A stretch of 64,000 nt of DNA from Bombyx mori (lineage: Eukaryota; Arthropoda; Insecta; Lepidoptera; Bombycidae): assembly GCF_030269925.1 (NCBI RefSeq), contig NC_085117.1, positions 9,300,731-9,364,730 on the forward strand, written 5' to 3'. Within the stretch, counting starts at the first letter, position 1; every line of letters begins with the position of its first letter. A program made the position numbers and the translations under genes. Below the pieces are notes generated by a model. It did no database searches. It was not told the origin of the DNA and saw nothing but the letters and a program-made list of their open reading frames with translations. Below are positions 41,360-54,772 of this stretch, one piece after another.

Positions 41360-44058
41360 TTTATTTTCATATTAAAACTTACGCAACTAATGGATCCTTA
41401 TACAAAGACTCAATAATATCACATTTCTGATGTGGATATTATCAATCCACTGACTAAAGCTAATTAAGTACTATAATCTAAATTATCTAACTACTCAGCT
41501 AAGTACCACCAATATATTGTAAGGCGTTTGTGTTAGTATACTTGTGCCTAAAAAGTTAAAAACAAAAATAATAAATATGTATAAACTGGAGGGTAGATGT
41601 GAAAAGCATCAATTTTGTTTGAAAAAGCCAAAAATTTGAATAGCGTCACAGTTTATCAATTTTTAAGTAATAATAAATAAATTTAGTATAGCAATATTTT
41701 GAAATGAAATTAATTACTGTTAAGTTCATTGATAATTTTGCTCTTTCCATTTGATCTTTATAGTATTATGAATAAGGTAGCCCTCCTCTACCTGTAGCCT
41801 CCGTCCAAGCGACAAAGAGTAAGGCATTAGTTGGTAGCCATAAATAATATTGAAATTTATTTGGAGACAATTTCGGTAAGTAAGATGTCAAAAAAAATAA
41901 AAAAATTGAGGTATTTTAAAAAAAAGGATGTAAATCTCTTTGTCACTACTATTGTGAATTGATACTAATATGAATGTATATATTTATTAAAATTGTAATT
42001 GGACATAAGTACGAAAATGGTTTAAGTAAATTTGGTATTTATAGTACAAAATGAGATTCTACTAAATAAATAAGATGTCACAATCATGTTGTTAGATAAT
42101 AATTCAAAAAATGTTTCAATTTTACAATATTTGATTAATGTCAATAAATTTAATACAGAATCACATAAAAATATGAACGGCATTTAAGTTTGTTGTTGCA
42201 GTTTATATTGAGGTACTTTGAAAATATGATATTAGAAATTATAGGAACGTAAATCCTTACACTACTTTTCCATAAGAACCCTCGGTCACACTTTGTTAGA
42301 AACAAAAAAAAAACTCATCTCGAAACTACAAACATCACCTACAAAACATAAATAAAAACAAAAAAGTGTTAATGTTACTTTAGAAATCAACAAATACCAA
42401 TTTTATTTCATTATAAGAGATAAAAAATACAACCTTTTGATAGTTTTAGTGTCTTCTCCTCTTACTTCACGCAAGGAAATTTGGTTTATATTTTGCCTTC
42501 AATTAACATGACTGTACGAAATTAACCCATTCACTGACAACCATCAGAATGGCAAGTAAACTTGATAAAAACTAAATACTAAGTACATACATACCGCTTA
42601 TGAAGATTTTATAGCTGAATATTGACTTTATATTGCAATTTAATAATGTCACGAATATAATAGTATTCGTTTTGCAAACGAACATAGTCGTCACAGCATT
42701 CCCTTCTTATTCCAGCATTCTATAGTGCATGATCTATGATTCTTTCACCATTCTAACGACTATCGTGTATGTACCCGTCGCAAACGAAATGAGACTGAAC
42801 AGCCCCTATTGAGAACTTCCTTCTTCCTTTAGATTTGAAATAGGTTAGAACCGAGGAACATCTAAGTTGAAGCAAGAGGACGCCACGTATATATCAGGGA
42901 TAAAAATTTATGACAGAAACCGTTTTTCTCACTCGATTCATACTTTACAAATAGTCAACAAGTCTTATCCGCTTATTATTAATTGGAACACATCGCAATG
43001 TTAAATTAATACGGCAACACGGCATAAGACGTTTAAACATAAATAAATTAAGTTGAAATATATATTGTTTTGTAAATAGATAACGAACAAGTCAATTAGA
43101 TCAAGCTATGTCCAATAATGAAACGCTAACAGAACGTCATTTACATAATCTTTTTTGGTTCAATAAATAAAAATAAGAAGTTATAAATTTATACAAAATG
43201 GTACACTATTTAAATAGTTAAATGCTCTTTAAAAAAAACTTATTATTTTTTCTATTCACACTTAATCAGTCACATTAAATTTGCCAAATGTGCAGCAACA
43301 TCAAATGTGATCCATGTGAACTGATTAATCTTCCATAATAAAAATTCAGTTAATAGTTGGTACGTTGCGTAGCGGCTTGGCGGTAACCCTATTTATTGTT
43401 TCATTTATAGCTTTATTTACGTTGAAGGCACGTTGTGAATTTAATAATCATGCAACACTGAGGCATATTTCAGCAACAATAAGTTTTTTCTTAAACTTGT
43501 TGAAATCACATACAAATTTTTTGAACCGTTAGTTCACCGAAAGCATTAAGCTTTCCTTGTACATTGTGTACTTACTACAATATGATACGTTTCGATTGCT
43601 TTCGATTTAGCGCGCGCAATGTTCGTACTATTAAATTTAAGAATTTTCACCGATCACCGATCGCAATGATTTAAGACCGATACAATAATCTAAAATGTTT
43701 TTTGTTAGCACAGCCCTTTCGACATTATATCGTTGTTGAAAAATCCATCACATTATGGTCCTATTAAATATCACCATACAACCTTTGGCACAATGAAAGA
43801 AATTCCTTGTCTCGTGTAAATAATTAAAAGTAAACATCGGTGCAAAAAAGTGAAACGATCATAGTCTAAGATAATTGTTTTGATTTCACTTAGCTCAGTT
43901 TCAATAACACATCAACTAATAGAGTACTTTCAATTATAAATTGATTAATTGTCATTTCTTCAATACGTTTTTTATCGGCAACTAAAACTGATTTTAAAAT
44001 TTTGTTATGCCTGCTAAACTTTGGATTTTACACATTTCAATTAACTGATATTCTTTAA
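41360..44058 (-). other. Putative 3' UTR of cueball
   Basis: 2.7 kb of AT-rich, repeat-poor sequence follows the cueball stop (44059) on the minus strand. A minus-strand AATAAA lies at 41360-41365. No ORF or repeat is recognised within it. The exact transcript end is not visible, and nearer poly(A) signals may be used. Confidence 0.4.
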
Positions 44059-47000
44059 TTAATCTTCTGGGTACTCCATATGTGAGATTAGATTCTTCTT
44101 TTCTTCTTTACCTGGCTTTGCGTCGAGAAGGGAAGGCCGTATAGTTGATCCCGGTTCGAAACAAGGCTGGAACAATAGAGATTTTATAAATTACGCAATT
44201 TTCGCAATACCTACACGGAAACGATGACAAATCTTTTTACGGTTTGACCTCGCGTTTCTCTATATCTTATCTAACACTCGGGATGTTCTAATCGTGAATA
44301 CGAGACCCAAGTTAATCAAAACTGAGAGATCTCCGAAGTTCAATCACTGGACAAAGTCATGAAATTTTAAATGAAAATTACGTTGGAAATTGTAAAAAAT
44401 TAATATAATATAAGACGCGAGATTAAACCGTAAAAGTATCTTAGACGAAGACATTGGTAGAATGTGACTGCTTTTAACCTTCGCACCTTAAATACTTATT
44501 GTTAGTAACATTATTCGCTTACACGTCATCGTCTTACGAGTGATAAGCTTTGAGCAGCTGAATTAGTATAATAGTATTATTAGACTAGTAGTAAAGTAAT
44601 AATTGTTAAGAAGCATGTTGAGTTAGCTTAAATTACATTCACTCTAAGCCTTGTCTACATTTCTTATGAGTGTAGAACACGAGAAGTTTCAGTTTCGATC
44701 ATAAGATTGTACGTAACACTATCAGTGTGCTTAGTGCGAGTTTTTTAACTTTCTCGATAGCGTAAAAGTTAACCTAATTTTGAATGCAGTTGGAACAGCG
44801 CCCCTAGCGGCAAACGTAGGCAAACGATCCCATTCCATACTAATATGAGCTAACTTTTACGCTATCGAGAACGTTAAAAAACTCGCAGAAAGCACAAGAT
44901 ATTATTTTAATGTTAAACACGTATTTCGAGTTACATCACACACAAATAAATTCTCATTATTTTTGAAAAGTGATATAAATTTTGAAGTGACTGTCAGTAC
45001 GTTTTTTTTTATATCATGACTGGTCTAATACCAAACAGAAAAATAAAATTTTTGTGGAGGAGATGAATACACAACATAAAAAAAAAACAGAAAAGAAATC
45101 TAGGCTTGGTTTTTTTTTTCTAACAATAACATACGACAAAGTACCTGAAGTAAACATGTTTGAATTACTTTTAATTATTATTTTTTTTTTTTTTTTTTAT
45201 TGCCCTTGCAGGCAGACGAGCATACGGCCCACCTGATGGTGAGTGGTTACCGTCGCCCATGGACTTCAGCAATGCCAGGGGCAGAGCCAAGCCGCTGCCT
45301 ACCGCAAAAGCCGCTGCCTACCGCATTTTATACCGCAATTATAATCTTAAAAGATTTAAAACTTTAAAATGTGTATAAAAACTATAAATAACTCCACAAA
45401 GTTTTTGTGCGTCTTGTGTATAGATAAGTAACAAACTGAAGAGATATGAAGAAGCGGGCTTTGACTCTACCGCATGCACGTGTTTTGTTTCTAAGAATTA
45501 AAACTTTAAAATGTGTTTTGTTGATTTTGTTTACTTCATTAAGGACCTAAAAAATCGATGCTACCACAGGAGCTGCATTAAATAATCGATATACAATTTT
45601 CTATTTTACGAAGGCCAGTAGTGAGCGTGTTAAAATTCAAATCTAATCTCTGTTAGATAATACAATCCATGCAAATTGTTTATCGCAGTGCTTTCAGCGG
45701 TGCGTCCAGTCAAATAGGTCTACGGGCAGCTTTACGTCATTGTTGAGTCACGATAAACTAATAATATCGGGTAATAAATAGTAATATAATAATAATAATA
45801 ATTAAACCCGCAAAAAACAATAGCGTTTGTACTGGTGGTAAAACGTGCTGTAAACTAGCACGGCTACCACCATTCTACCAATTCATGCCACAGAGCAGTC
45901 ATGTGCTCTGGTTTGAAAGCTTAGACAACCGTTATACTACACAATCGAGACTTAGTATTACATAAATATCGGTATTCCGATTGTAAAGTCTATGAGCTTT
46001 AATCACTTAATAACAAGTGGGCCGTGAACTCGTTCACGCATAACCGCCAAAGCGCTCTTGTGAGAATATCAAATTACAATTCGCTTAGTGAAATACAAGT
46101 AGTATTTAACGAACCGTCTAAATTTTGCTTAGATCGATACGACCACACAGAATTTGTTTAAAAGTATTAACTACATGTTCCCGTCACCGGCAGCCAACAA
46201 GGGTAATAGAGCCGACATGTCCTAAAAAATATCTATTGCTGTCTAAATAAATCTAAGCCGTCAAAAACGCTTGACAAACAGACAGAAAACGAACTGAGCC
46301 GTTTTGACTTTTTCTATTCGGGTAAAATATAAAAATAGTATGTTTAAATTCTATTTAAGATAAAATATGAGTTTAATGTATTGTTATCTGAATTGCAAAT
46401 ACTTGCAGTATTTCATGATTCAAAAACGGCCATCTTACGTAATAACGCTCACGCTGGGCCTAAGTGCATTTGTAACTGGACGTAGGCGCTACGGGTCAGC
46501 TGTTTTGTACCGAGAAACTATTATAAAAATAACCTAACAGTCGTTGTCAAAGTTAGTGCTGACTAAACTTATAATTGTACAGTATCACTATAATTATAAA
46601 CACTATTCTGATCGCGGATAGATTTCTCTAATCTATGCTCGAAATGCAATTAAAGGGAACCGTGACTTTTTGGCGGGAACGCGAGGAGTGAAGTTGTGTG
46701 ATTTGTTTTATTTTGTCTATTTAGTGTTTCTTCGGGTTTAAATGTGTAATAATGGTGGTTTATTAACTGTTTAATATCTGTGAAAGTGCACAAATGTGGG
46801 AAAATGAAACAAAGCCGCTGGACGTAACTTCTCGGGATCCTCCAAAAAGTCCACTGAAAAAATCTTAGTAAATGACAACCATTTTACTGAGATTATATTT
46901 CATCCTATTTCATTTCATTTAATTTCATCCCAGTTGATTAATGTTTCAAATTAATCATCTTCATTTTATTTCACTCCATAATATTATTTTTCATAAAAAT

Positions 47001-50000
47001 ATGAATATAAATTAAAATAAGACATGACTTAAAGGTCTCAGTTACCAGGTCATAAAATCCCTTTTAAAAAAAAGAAGGGAACCGTGTTGATAATTACTAC
47101 AGGCCCCGCGCTGGTTTGATCCAGCGCTGCCTTGAAGAGATCGCTGAAAAGGATAAAACTCCTCAATCTTGATAGACACCATAACCTCAAGTTTTGGTTT
47201 GTGATGCTCCCATAAGTCCTTTATGATATTTAGTAGGCTTTAAGCAACATTTAAATGTTAGTAAGCGGGTGCGCTATCGTCATGCAAGGCAGGCGGTAAT
47301 TTTATAAAATAGTGAACCTTTAGATTGTGCAAAGGCGGTAAAACAGCATAATGACCCCTAAGATTTACTGGCGAGGAGACCAGGGGTCATCGACCTGTAT
47401 GAAAATATTAATATTCACTACCTTCATTTCTCTATGTAAGTATGACACTATTAAATTTCAGTGTTTTTATTATATTACTGTCTTCGAAAATAGATAAGCT
47501 AATTTCGAAAATAATTAATAAAATTATTAATTAATTAAGTTAAAAAGATAAGTCTTCAAGTCCAACTGGAAATAAAATATTTAGTTATTCTACAAGTGAT
47601 ATATGAAATCAGTCTTGAAAAAACAATTATTAATTTTTATTGAATTTGATTTATTTATTTACACTTGTGCACGAAACGTGATGAATTCGTTATGGAATAA
47701 AAATGACACATCAAATAATCTACAATAATTAAAAATTAAAAATAATAGCGTGAAAACCCACATATATCGCGATATAATGTAAAAAGTATAAAACAAAATT
47801 TGTCAATTAATATTTTATTTTATAATACTCGTAGATAAAAAAATTACGAACGATGATGTTATTTTCAAGAAAAATTTGTCAAGACGATAATATGAATATG
47901 TTTCTTAATTATTTTTTCGTTTACAAAACCTGCAGGTTATTTGTTACGCATGTCTTAAAATATAATCATCACAATTCGTCATTCGTCATCAAATACTCCT
48001 CATCACAATAATAAGACCTCCAGATACTCTCGCTGTACCAATTTCTAGAGGACTATATTGTTTTTTCTACGTAATTGGGCCAATATCTATTCGGGAGAGA
48101 ATTACGGGATGTGAAGGTATAATAGTTTTAAACACATTCCTAATATTGTAGTCGTTATTGATTATCAGAATTTAGATTACCCTCATTCGACCTTATGTCC
48201 CAGTATGTAAAGTCCAATGTTACGTAATAATATATATATTTTTATGACGATTCTTCAGTTTCTATTAGATACGGTCACGTTTCAGAAAGTATTTCTTTTT
48301 TAGTGAAACTGATCGTATTTAAGTTTTTAAACTGAACAAAGAACGGCACCTTCCGTATTGACTTTTTTTGTTTGTTCAAATGTTACGTTTTATTCACCAT
48401 ATTGCTTATTATCATGTCATTAATAACGACCGCAGAGTAATTGTTTTGTTAACGTGTCTTTCGCTTACGCGTTTATTTCCTGCTCCGGTATAATATAAAA
48501 ATGCCTTTCTAAGAGACTCAAAGAAATATGAAGAAAAAAAACGTATTATCTATAACAAGAACTGCTTTGATTGAGTCTTTAATTAGTCCAGGGAAATATT
48601 ATTTAACAGCATATTAATTACTCTTGATAGTACAAATAACCGCTTAAACGTCGGACGTGTGGTGACTTTCAGACTAGTTTAAAATCATAGTCTCGAATCA
48701 ATAATACCCCTACAACAACGAACCCTTGGCCCATGAGCGCGATAATAATCCCGCGATTCAGACACTGATAGTAAAATTAAATAATACTCAAGCAAACTAT
48801 GAAAACTTAAAAAAAAAAACATTATTCGTTCGACATTCCTTCATTCCGAGGGATGCAAGTCATTATATTAGACAACTAGCGACCCGCCCTCGCTTCGCTT
48901 CGGAAACATTAAAACACACATGAAACCAAAAAATAAAAATAAAAAAAAAATTAAAAAAAGTAGCCTATGTTCATCAGGGACAATGTCGGCTTCTAATGGA
49001 AAAATAATTTTTCAAATCGGTCCAGTAGTTTCGGAGCCTATTCGAAACAAACAAACAAACAAATCTTTCCTCTTTATAATATTAGTATAGATGTTTAAAG
49101 ATGATTCGACTCACCGTCTCACAGATGTTCATATTGCAACAGTTCTCGATGGTTATCTCGCACTGGTCGGGGCGCGCCGTCATTGGTGTTACATTCTTGT
49201 TCACAATGAAACGCTTCTTTATTCTGTAGACGGAATGTAATGCAAAATTAATATGTCAACATCGTAACAAAGCGACTGGTCTAATGAGTAAGACTTTCGG
49301 CGTATCGGATAATACGTTTACTCTGTGATTTAAATACTAAAGACAAGTAAATTATGTTCTAACTTAACAAATGTTCACGATTGACTTCCACTTTGAAGGA
49401 ACAACATCGTGTATTAAAAATCAAACCCGCAAAATTATAATCTGCGTAATTACTGGTGGTAGGGCCTGTTGCGTCCGCCCGGGTAGATACCACTACCCTG
49501 CCTATTTCTGCCGTGAAGCAGTAATGCGTTACGGTTTGAAGGGTGGGGCAGCCATTGTAACTATACTAAGACCTTAGAACTCATATCTTAAGGTGGATGG
49601 CGGAATTTACGTTGTAGATGTCTATGGGCTCCAGTAACCACTTAACACCAGGTAGGCTGTGAGCAGGTCTGCCCATGTAAGTAAAAAAAAACAAGATTGT
49701 ATATTAGAAAACAGCCAATAAGATAAACGTACCTTGGTCTCTTCGTCAGCTGCATGATTTTAGTGATGAGCATAACGCAAGTGATGGCCAACACCCCGCA
49801 TATCACGCCCAACGCTATTAAGCTTCTATCGACGCCGGAGTCGCCTGAATCTACGAATTCTCCATCACCGCTTGCCATCCTTTCCGATTCGAATGCATCA
49901 GCGGCCGCCCGGATAGAGGTGCAACTGGAAATAAAATATGTAGTTATTTTACAAGTGATATATGAAATCAGTCTTGAAAAAACAATTATTATTTTTTATT

Positions 50001-53000
50001 GAATTTGATTTATTTATTTAAACTTGTGCACGAAACGTGATGAATTCGTTATGGAATAAAAATGACACATCAAATAATCTACAATCTAATTAAAAATTAA
50101 AAATAATAGCGTGAAAACCCACATATATCGCGATATAATGTAAAAAGTATAAAACAAAATTTGTCAATTAATATTTTATTTTATAATACTCGTAGATAAA
50201 AAAATTACGAACGATGATATTATTTTCAAGAAAAATTTGTCAAGACGATAATATGAATATGTTTCTAAATTATTTTTTCGTTTACAAAACCTGCAGGTTA
50301 TTTGTTACGCATGTCTTAAAATATAATCATCACAATCTTCTTATTATTATGACGATAACAAGTTACACGTTGCCCGTACTAAATCGGTAGCGCCCCACAG
50401 ACACAGCCTACTGAGTTTCTCACCGGATGTTATCAGTGGGTCCCGATTCTGATCCGGTAGTAGAATCAGCGAAGCACTGCTCTTACTAGGACTAGTGTTA
50501 GTAAGTATTGTCAATTTGAGTCAGCGCGTAGTTGGAATAGCACCCTTTTTTTGTACAGTAAAACACCCGATCTCCCCCCGACCGGCAGGTGGGGTATGTG
50601 GGAGTTGAACCTCACCAAAACTCCTGCCGCTCACAGCCGGCGCCCGACCCCCGGACCGGGCCGGAGCCTAGTCGTGGCCATTGAGACGGCGAGACAGGGT
50701 TGACGCAGAGCATATTACATTCATCCCGCCGTCCCAAGGACGCCGGCGATACGACTACCGGTTCCCTCAGGTCGACATGCCGGGAACCCGCCTTGATGGC
50801 ACCGCGCTGCAACTTCCCCTGGAGTGGTTGAGGGAATGTGGCCTACCATCACCCGGCTTCTCATGACGGGTGAGCGTACCGGGCACGCCGCCCCACGCCT
50901 CCTCGCATAAAGCGGGTGGAGCCCGAAGCTCTTAGGGGGCCGTGTCACGGATGAGACCCCGGTCCCGACCCTCTGCTCGGAGGTGGCGTTTTTCTGCGTA
51001 GTGAGGAAGGAGAGCTTTGCGTTACTCGCCCCGCCGCCTCCTTCCGCGAGATGGTGCACTCGTAGAAGTCGAGCATAGCCTTCCAGAACTCGTCGCCGCC
51101 AAGCATCGATGCCACGGTTTCAGGCAGGGACAAATCCGGTCCTATCTTTGCAGGACACGGCGCTGCACTTCCCTAGCGGGGCAGACAGCGAGCGTATGCT
51201 CCGCCGTGCTCTCCAGGTCGTCTCCATAATAGTAGTACCTCGTCCTCGGCTCAGCAAGCTCCGGTGCAGGTGAAATAGGCCCTTAGACTATTAGGTATAT
51301 TGGATTTTGTATATTGGAATTATTTGAATATGGATTTATCGTTTTATATTTTAAATACGTCGCAAAAATGCTACAATTAAACAATATTGGTAAAAATACA
51401 GAATTATCGTGTTTTATTGCGTTCTTTTTATACATGATAACACTAATCATTAGAAATTCAATATTTATATGAATAGATTAAGATGGTATAATGCCGAAAA
51501 AACAATGATAACATTGAAATTTATCTAACTGCGCATTTCTAATTTGCATCGAATTCCTGTTTTAATCTTTTTTTATTTTTATTGTACAAACTCTAGACTT
51601 CACTACTACTACGCTTAAATATATGAATTCGCATCTTTTTATTGTTTTGATTTTAAATAATGTTTACTTATTACGGTTATCTTTATTATTAGAATTATGT
51701 GTGTTCTATGATTTTGCAAACTTTAGCGTTTTTATAAAAAAATTGCTGTGACGGTCCATGATAACCCTTATAAACATATGAACAGTGAGTCTTGTTAAAA
51801 AGACAATCCTGCCCATCCCACAGCTTCGGTTTTATTTAGATTTACAGAAAATTTTGATATTTTTATCATAAAACTGAAATAAAGACATATCCAGATCCCT
51901 TATCTCCCGGTTATTCGTGACCACAAGAACAAAACAATCGAGATGTTGAAAATTGTAACGCGAATAAAACAAATGCGATATTTGTTATAATTAAAATACT
52001 TATTTTATAATTTTTTGTTAGGCTCCATGTTATTCGCCGAAAAAAACAAAACCTTAATTTTACATTTAATAGTAATAATTTTATAAAATGCCAATATATC
52101 ACTTACTTGCAATTATCGCTTGAAGTGGACGGGATTCTTGGTAAATCACTAGTATTATATGTTTTAGCTATTTCAGTAACAGTGCTTGTAGTAGACTCAA
52201 TGTTTTTGCTTGTGGTCGTGGCCCGTACATCGGTTTCACATCTAGAACCTTCGTGTCCTAGCTGACATTTACAAATTGGCTTCAGTTTATCATCCACAGT
52301 ACAGGCACCGCTGTTCAGACAGTAACCGCGACAAATATTGATTTCGCATCTTCTACCGGAGTATCCCTCTTTACATCTGTCAAGAAACAAGAGTTTAAGT
52401 AACGTATACACAGTACTTATATTTCAGCGTTTCTTTATCCAAAAGCGGTACATTAAAAATCGTTGCTACATACCCGCATTGTGGTTGTCCGTCTTTATTG
52501 AGTGTGCAGTCTCCATTAAAACAATAGTTCATGCAAACGAATGCTTCACATCTCTCCCTATAGATTCCTTCGGGACATTTGCAACTGAATCGGTTCTCAT
52601 TTGTAGCATCGTGTTCACAGAATTCAGTGTAGTCGATAGCCGGTAGAGCTGTGGTCGTCTCTTGGACGCGTTTGCTCTCCGTCAAATTCGACAAATGTTG
52701 ACATTCTTCGATGTTACGGATTTGATCCTCGATTTTGTAATGAGCAAATATATCGATTATTTCGTTGCTGGATTTGATCAGTTCATTACCGCGATCCGTT
52801 AAAGTATCGGAGTTCTTTGGCAGGGTCCATATGGAATGAGTGGCTTTGCTGATCCAATAAATATAATCCTTGGACACCGATATAGCGATAGGGTCGTGAT
52901 GCGTTGAAGCCGTGAGTAATATGTTCCTGTTTGCGCCATCTAAATCTGAGCTTTCAATAGAATAGTTGATACCTTCTGAGTTAATCCAGTAAATTTTCTT

Positions 53001-54772
53001 CGTCTGTTGATCTAAAGTTATAGCCACTGGGGTGTATCTTATATTGCTAACGATCGTTTTTCTGTCTGTACCGTCGAACTTAGCCCTCCCAATCGATGGA
53101 CTGGAGAGATTCGTATTGGTCCAATAAATATACCTAAAATCGTAAAATATGTTAATTGGTTGACTTAAAATGCTGTTTAATTTTTAAATTTGATTCTGAA
53201 TATCTTAATCTATAGTCGTCTTGCAATATATTTTTTTTGTTATCATCGGTTCTCGATAGCTGTCCTAAATTCAAATTTAATCTGTCATTGAAGGGGCCTA
53301 AAATCGCGGTCAAAGATTCCGTTACATTTATAAACACATACATACACATAAGCGAATAAAATAAAAGCGTGTTAAAAATAATAAGTTTCGGTTCTGTATT
53401 GTGTAGATTTATAAATGACTGTTGATTATGTTATTCTATAAACACACTTAACGGAAGTGTAATGAAGTATACTGGTGGTAGGACCTCTTGTGAGTCCGCT
53501 CGGGTACGTACCACCACGCTCCCTATTTCCACCGTGAAGCAGTAATGCGTTTCGGTTTGAAGGGCGGGGCAGCCGTTGTAACTATACTGAGACCTTAGAA
53601 CTGATATCTCAAGGTGGGTGGCGCATTTTCGTTGTAGATGTCTATGAGCTCCGGTAACCACTTAACACCAGGTGGCCTGTGAGTTCCTCCAGCCATTTAA
53701 GCAATAAAAAAAATCTTAACTAAATTAGATACAAAGAAAATCGAACGAAATAATTGTGAAAATAGCATTATGGGGTCTGCTGCGTGAGTCTTGGTTTAGG
53801 CAATAAAAGGTTTAAGTCTGTCACCGGAATGACTATGTCCAATTTCATACACACAGCAATTTATTACACAAATACTTTTATAAACGATTAGAAGGAGAAG
53901 AGCAACAAGCACAAGCACAGTTAGACAGTTCACAGCAACGGTAGGAGAGAGTCCAGGCACAGAAGAAGATATAAACTGTATGCATTAAACATTAAATGTA
54001 GTCTTAATCTCGACGTCGCCCAAAACACGTCATTACGGATCTTCCCGATCCATTAACGGTGCTTTTAGGTACCACAAGCACCGGTCATCGTCCTCGTCGA
54101 ACCCGTTGCTTGCGACGAAAGGCTCGACGAGTGAATTAACCCATAGACACAGCCCACTGAACTTCCGCCGGATCTTCTATGTGGGTCGGGTTTCCGATCC
54201 GGTGGTAGATCCGGCGAAGCACTGCTCTTGCTAGGGCCAGTGTTAGCAACACACCCGGTTTGAGCCCCATGAGCTTACCTACACATCAAGGAGAAGCTGA
54301 TATAGCCTCTCAAGGCTATCAGCATAGGTAGGAGAAAAAAAAATCTTAATCGATCGAGACAGGCGTATGTGGTCGGTAGGTGACGGTACTCACCCTCTAC
54401 AGCTGTCCACGGCGAGCGCTTCGGGAATTTCATTTTCCATTTTGAACAGAAGATTTCCATTTGTACTCTTCGAGCCGGGCTTGACGGATGTCCAGTAAAT
54501 ACTCTTCACCTGGGGTTCGCTCCAGAATAAAATTCTCTTCGCCGGGTCGAAAGCCAGATCAAACGTTAAAATGTTTGAGTTAACCAACTTTGTACTTTGC
54601 TTTGTTGGTAAATGGTAACTGTACGTGGAATTACTATACACGTCTACAAATAAAATATTGTCATTTACGCTATCGTAGTCCAAGACAGTGGGTTGTCTGC
54701 CGTTCATGTGCTCTGTTGTTTTGGTGTTATTCACATAAAAATCCAACTGATCCTTTGTTGATACAACAAAAT
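44059..54772 (-). CDS. cue: Protein cueball: LDLR class B / EGF single-pass membrane protein (5' exon not found)
   Basis: Six minus-strand exons join with consistent phase: 54772-54394, 53133-52474, 52376-52107, 49924-49733, 49223-49115, 44166-44059 (stop 44061-44059), giving 571 residues. The first exon seen begins [13 protein letters not shown] after an acceptor, so a signal-peptide exon further right is missing. Order: YWTD/LDLR class B propeller ([48 protein letters not shown]), an EGF-like module ([20 protein letters not shown]...C), a second pair of Cys-rich EGF modules ([33 protein letters not shown]), a Ser/Thr-rich stalk, one transmembrane helix ([20 protein letters not shown]) and a cytoplasmic tail with [20 protein letters not shown], ending HMEYPED. 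In Drosophila cueball acts in gametogenesis and immunity. The fly protein is about 644 residues. Confidence 0.9.
44727..44895. mobile_element. Short MITE (family F) with ~50-bp inverted repeats
   Basis: The left arm reads 'tctcgatagcgtaaaagtta' and the right arm carries the inverse 'aacttttacgctatcgaga'. The two arms enclose about 70 bp. It lies in the last cueball intron. Confidence 0.75.
45180..45325 (-). repeat. LINE family B 3' tail
   Basis: A T-run then 'gcccttgcaggcagacgagc' and 'agccaagccgctgcctaccg', with the last block duplicated. It lies in the last cueball intron. Confidence 0.8.
45830..46045 (+). repeat. Diverged SINE-like family A copy
   Basis: 'actggtggtaaaacgtgctg' to 'gtgggccgtgaactcgttca'; many substitutions. 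It lies in the last cueball intron. Confidence 0.65.
46665..47074 (+). mobile_element. SINE-like retroposon family D, copy 3
   Basis: 410 bp from ACTTTTTGGCGGGAACGCG to 'aggtcataaaatccctttta' and an A-rich tail. It is flanked by a 12-bp direct repeat AAGGGAACCGTG (46653-46664 and 47075-47086). It lies in the last cueball intron, antisense to the gene. Confidence 0.87.
47562..47974. repeat. Duplicated cueball intron segment, copy A
   Basis: About 412 bp starting 'caactggaaataaaatattt' that is nearly identical, in direct orientation, to 49922-50336. Copy B borders a cueball exon and includes its acceptor; copy A lies 2.4 kb away inside the last intron with no adjoining exon. Confidence 0.88.
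47975..48870. other. Last cueball intron, AT-rich, nothing recognised
   Basis: AT-rich sequence with chance ORFs only. No repeat or gene can be supported. Confidence 0.5.
48872..49090 (+). repeat. Lepidopteran 'CTAGCGACCCG' repeat (family E)
   Basis: 'actagcgacccgccctcgct', 'tcaaatcggtccagtagttt', a (CAAA)n run and the end 'taatattagtatagat'. It ends about 25 bp from a cueball exon. Confidence 0.65.
49452..49690 (+). repeat. SINE-like family A copy (extended 5' part from about 49380)
   Basis: 'ttactggtggtagggcctgt' to 'tgggctccagtaaccactta' and an A-rich end. The stretch 'aatcaaacccgcaaaattat' before it is the extended 5' region also seen at 61725. It lies in the short cueball intron between 49224 and 49732. 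Confidence 0.85.
49922..50336. repeat. Duplicated cueball intron segment, copy B (original position)
   Basis: Begins at the acceptor of the cueball transmembrane exon (exon edge 49924) and extends 412 bp into the intron; see copy A at 47562-47974. Confidence 0.88.
50395..50545 (+). repeat. LINE family C 3' end
   Basis: 'acacagcctactgagtttct' and 'gcgaagcactgctcttacta'. It lies in the cueball intron 49925-52106. Confidence 0.7.
50550..51270 (-). mobile_element. R1-like LINE fragment, related to 14803-15749
   Basis: On the minus strand 50945-51133 gives [20 protein letters not shown] then [11 protein letters not shown], matching the pol end of the LINE at 14803-15749 ([20 protein letters not shown]). 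GC-rich 3' UTR follows to 50550. It lies in a cueball intron and is broken by frameshifts. Confidence 0.78.
53470..53715 (+). repeat. SINE-like family A copy
   Basis: 'actggtggtaggacctcttg' to 'cagccatttaagcaataaaa'. It lies in the first visible cueball intron. Confidence 0.88.
54000..54343 (+). repeat. LINE family C 3' end, longer copy
   Basis: Includes 'acgtcgcccaaaacacgtca' (last pol codons) and 3' UTR to 'aaggctatcagcataggtag' plus A-rich tail. It ends about 50 bp before a cueball exon edge. Confidence 0.82.

Noticed and set aside
41581..44058. Possible separate gene downstream of cueball
   Set aside because: No ORF of note; position and AT-rich, repeat-poor character fit a long 3' UTR better.
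49642..49878. Standalone 78-codon minus-strand ORF
   Set aside because: It is the transmembrane exon of cueball plus intron read-through; the real exon ends at the donor at 49733/49732.
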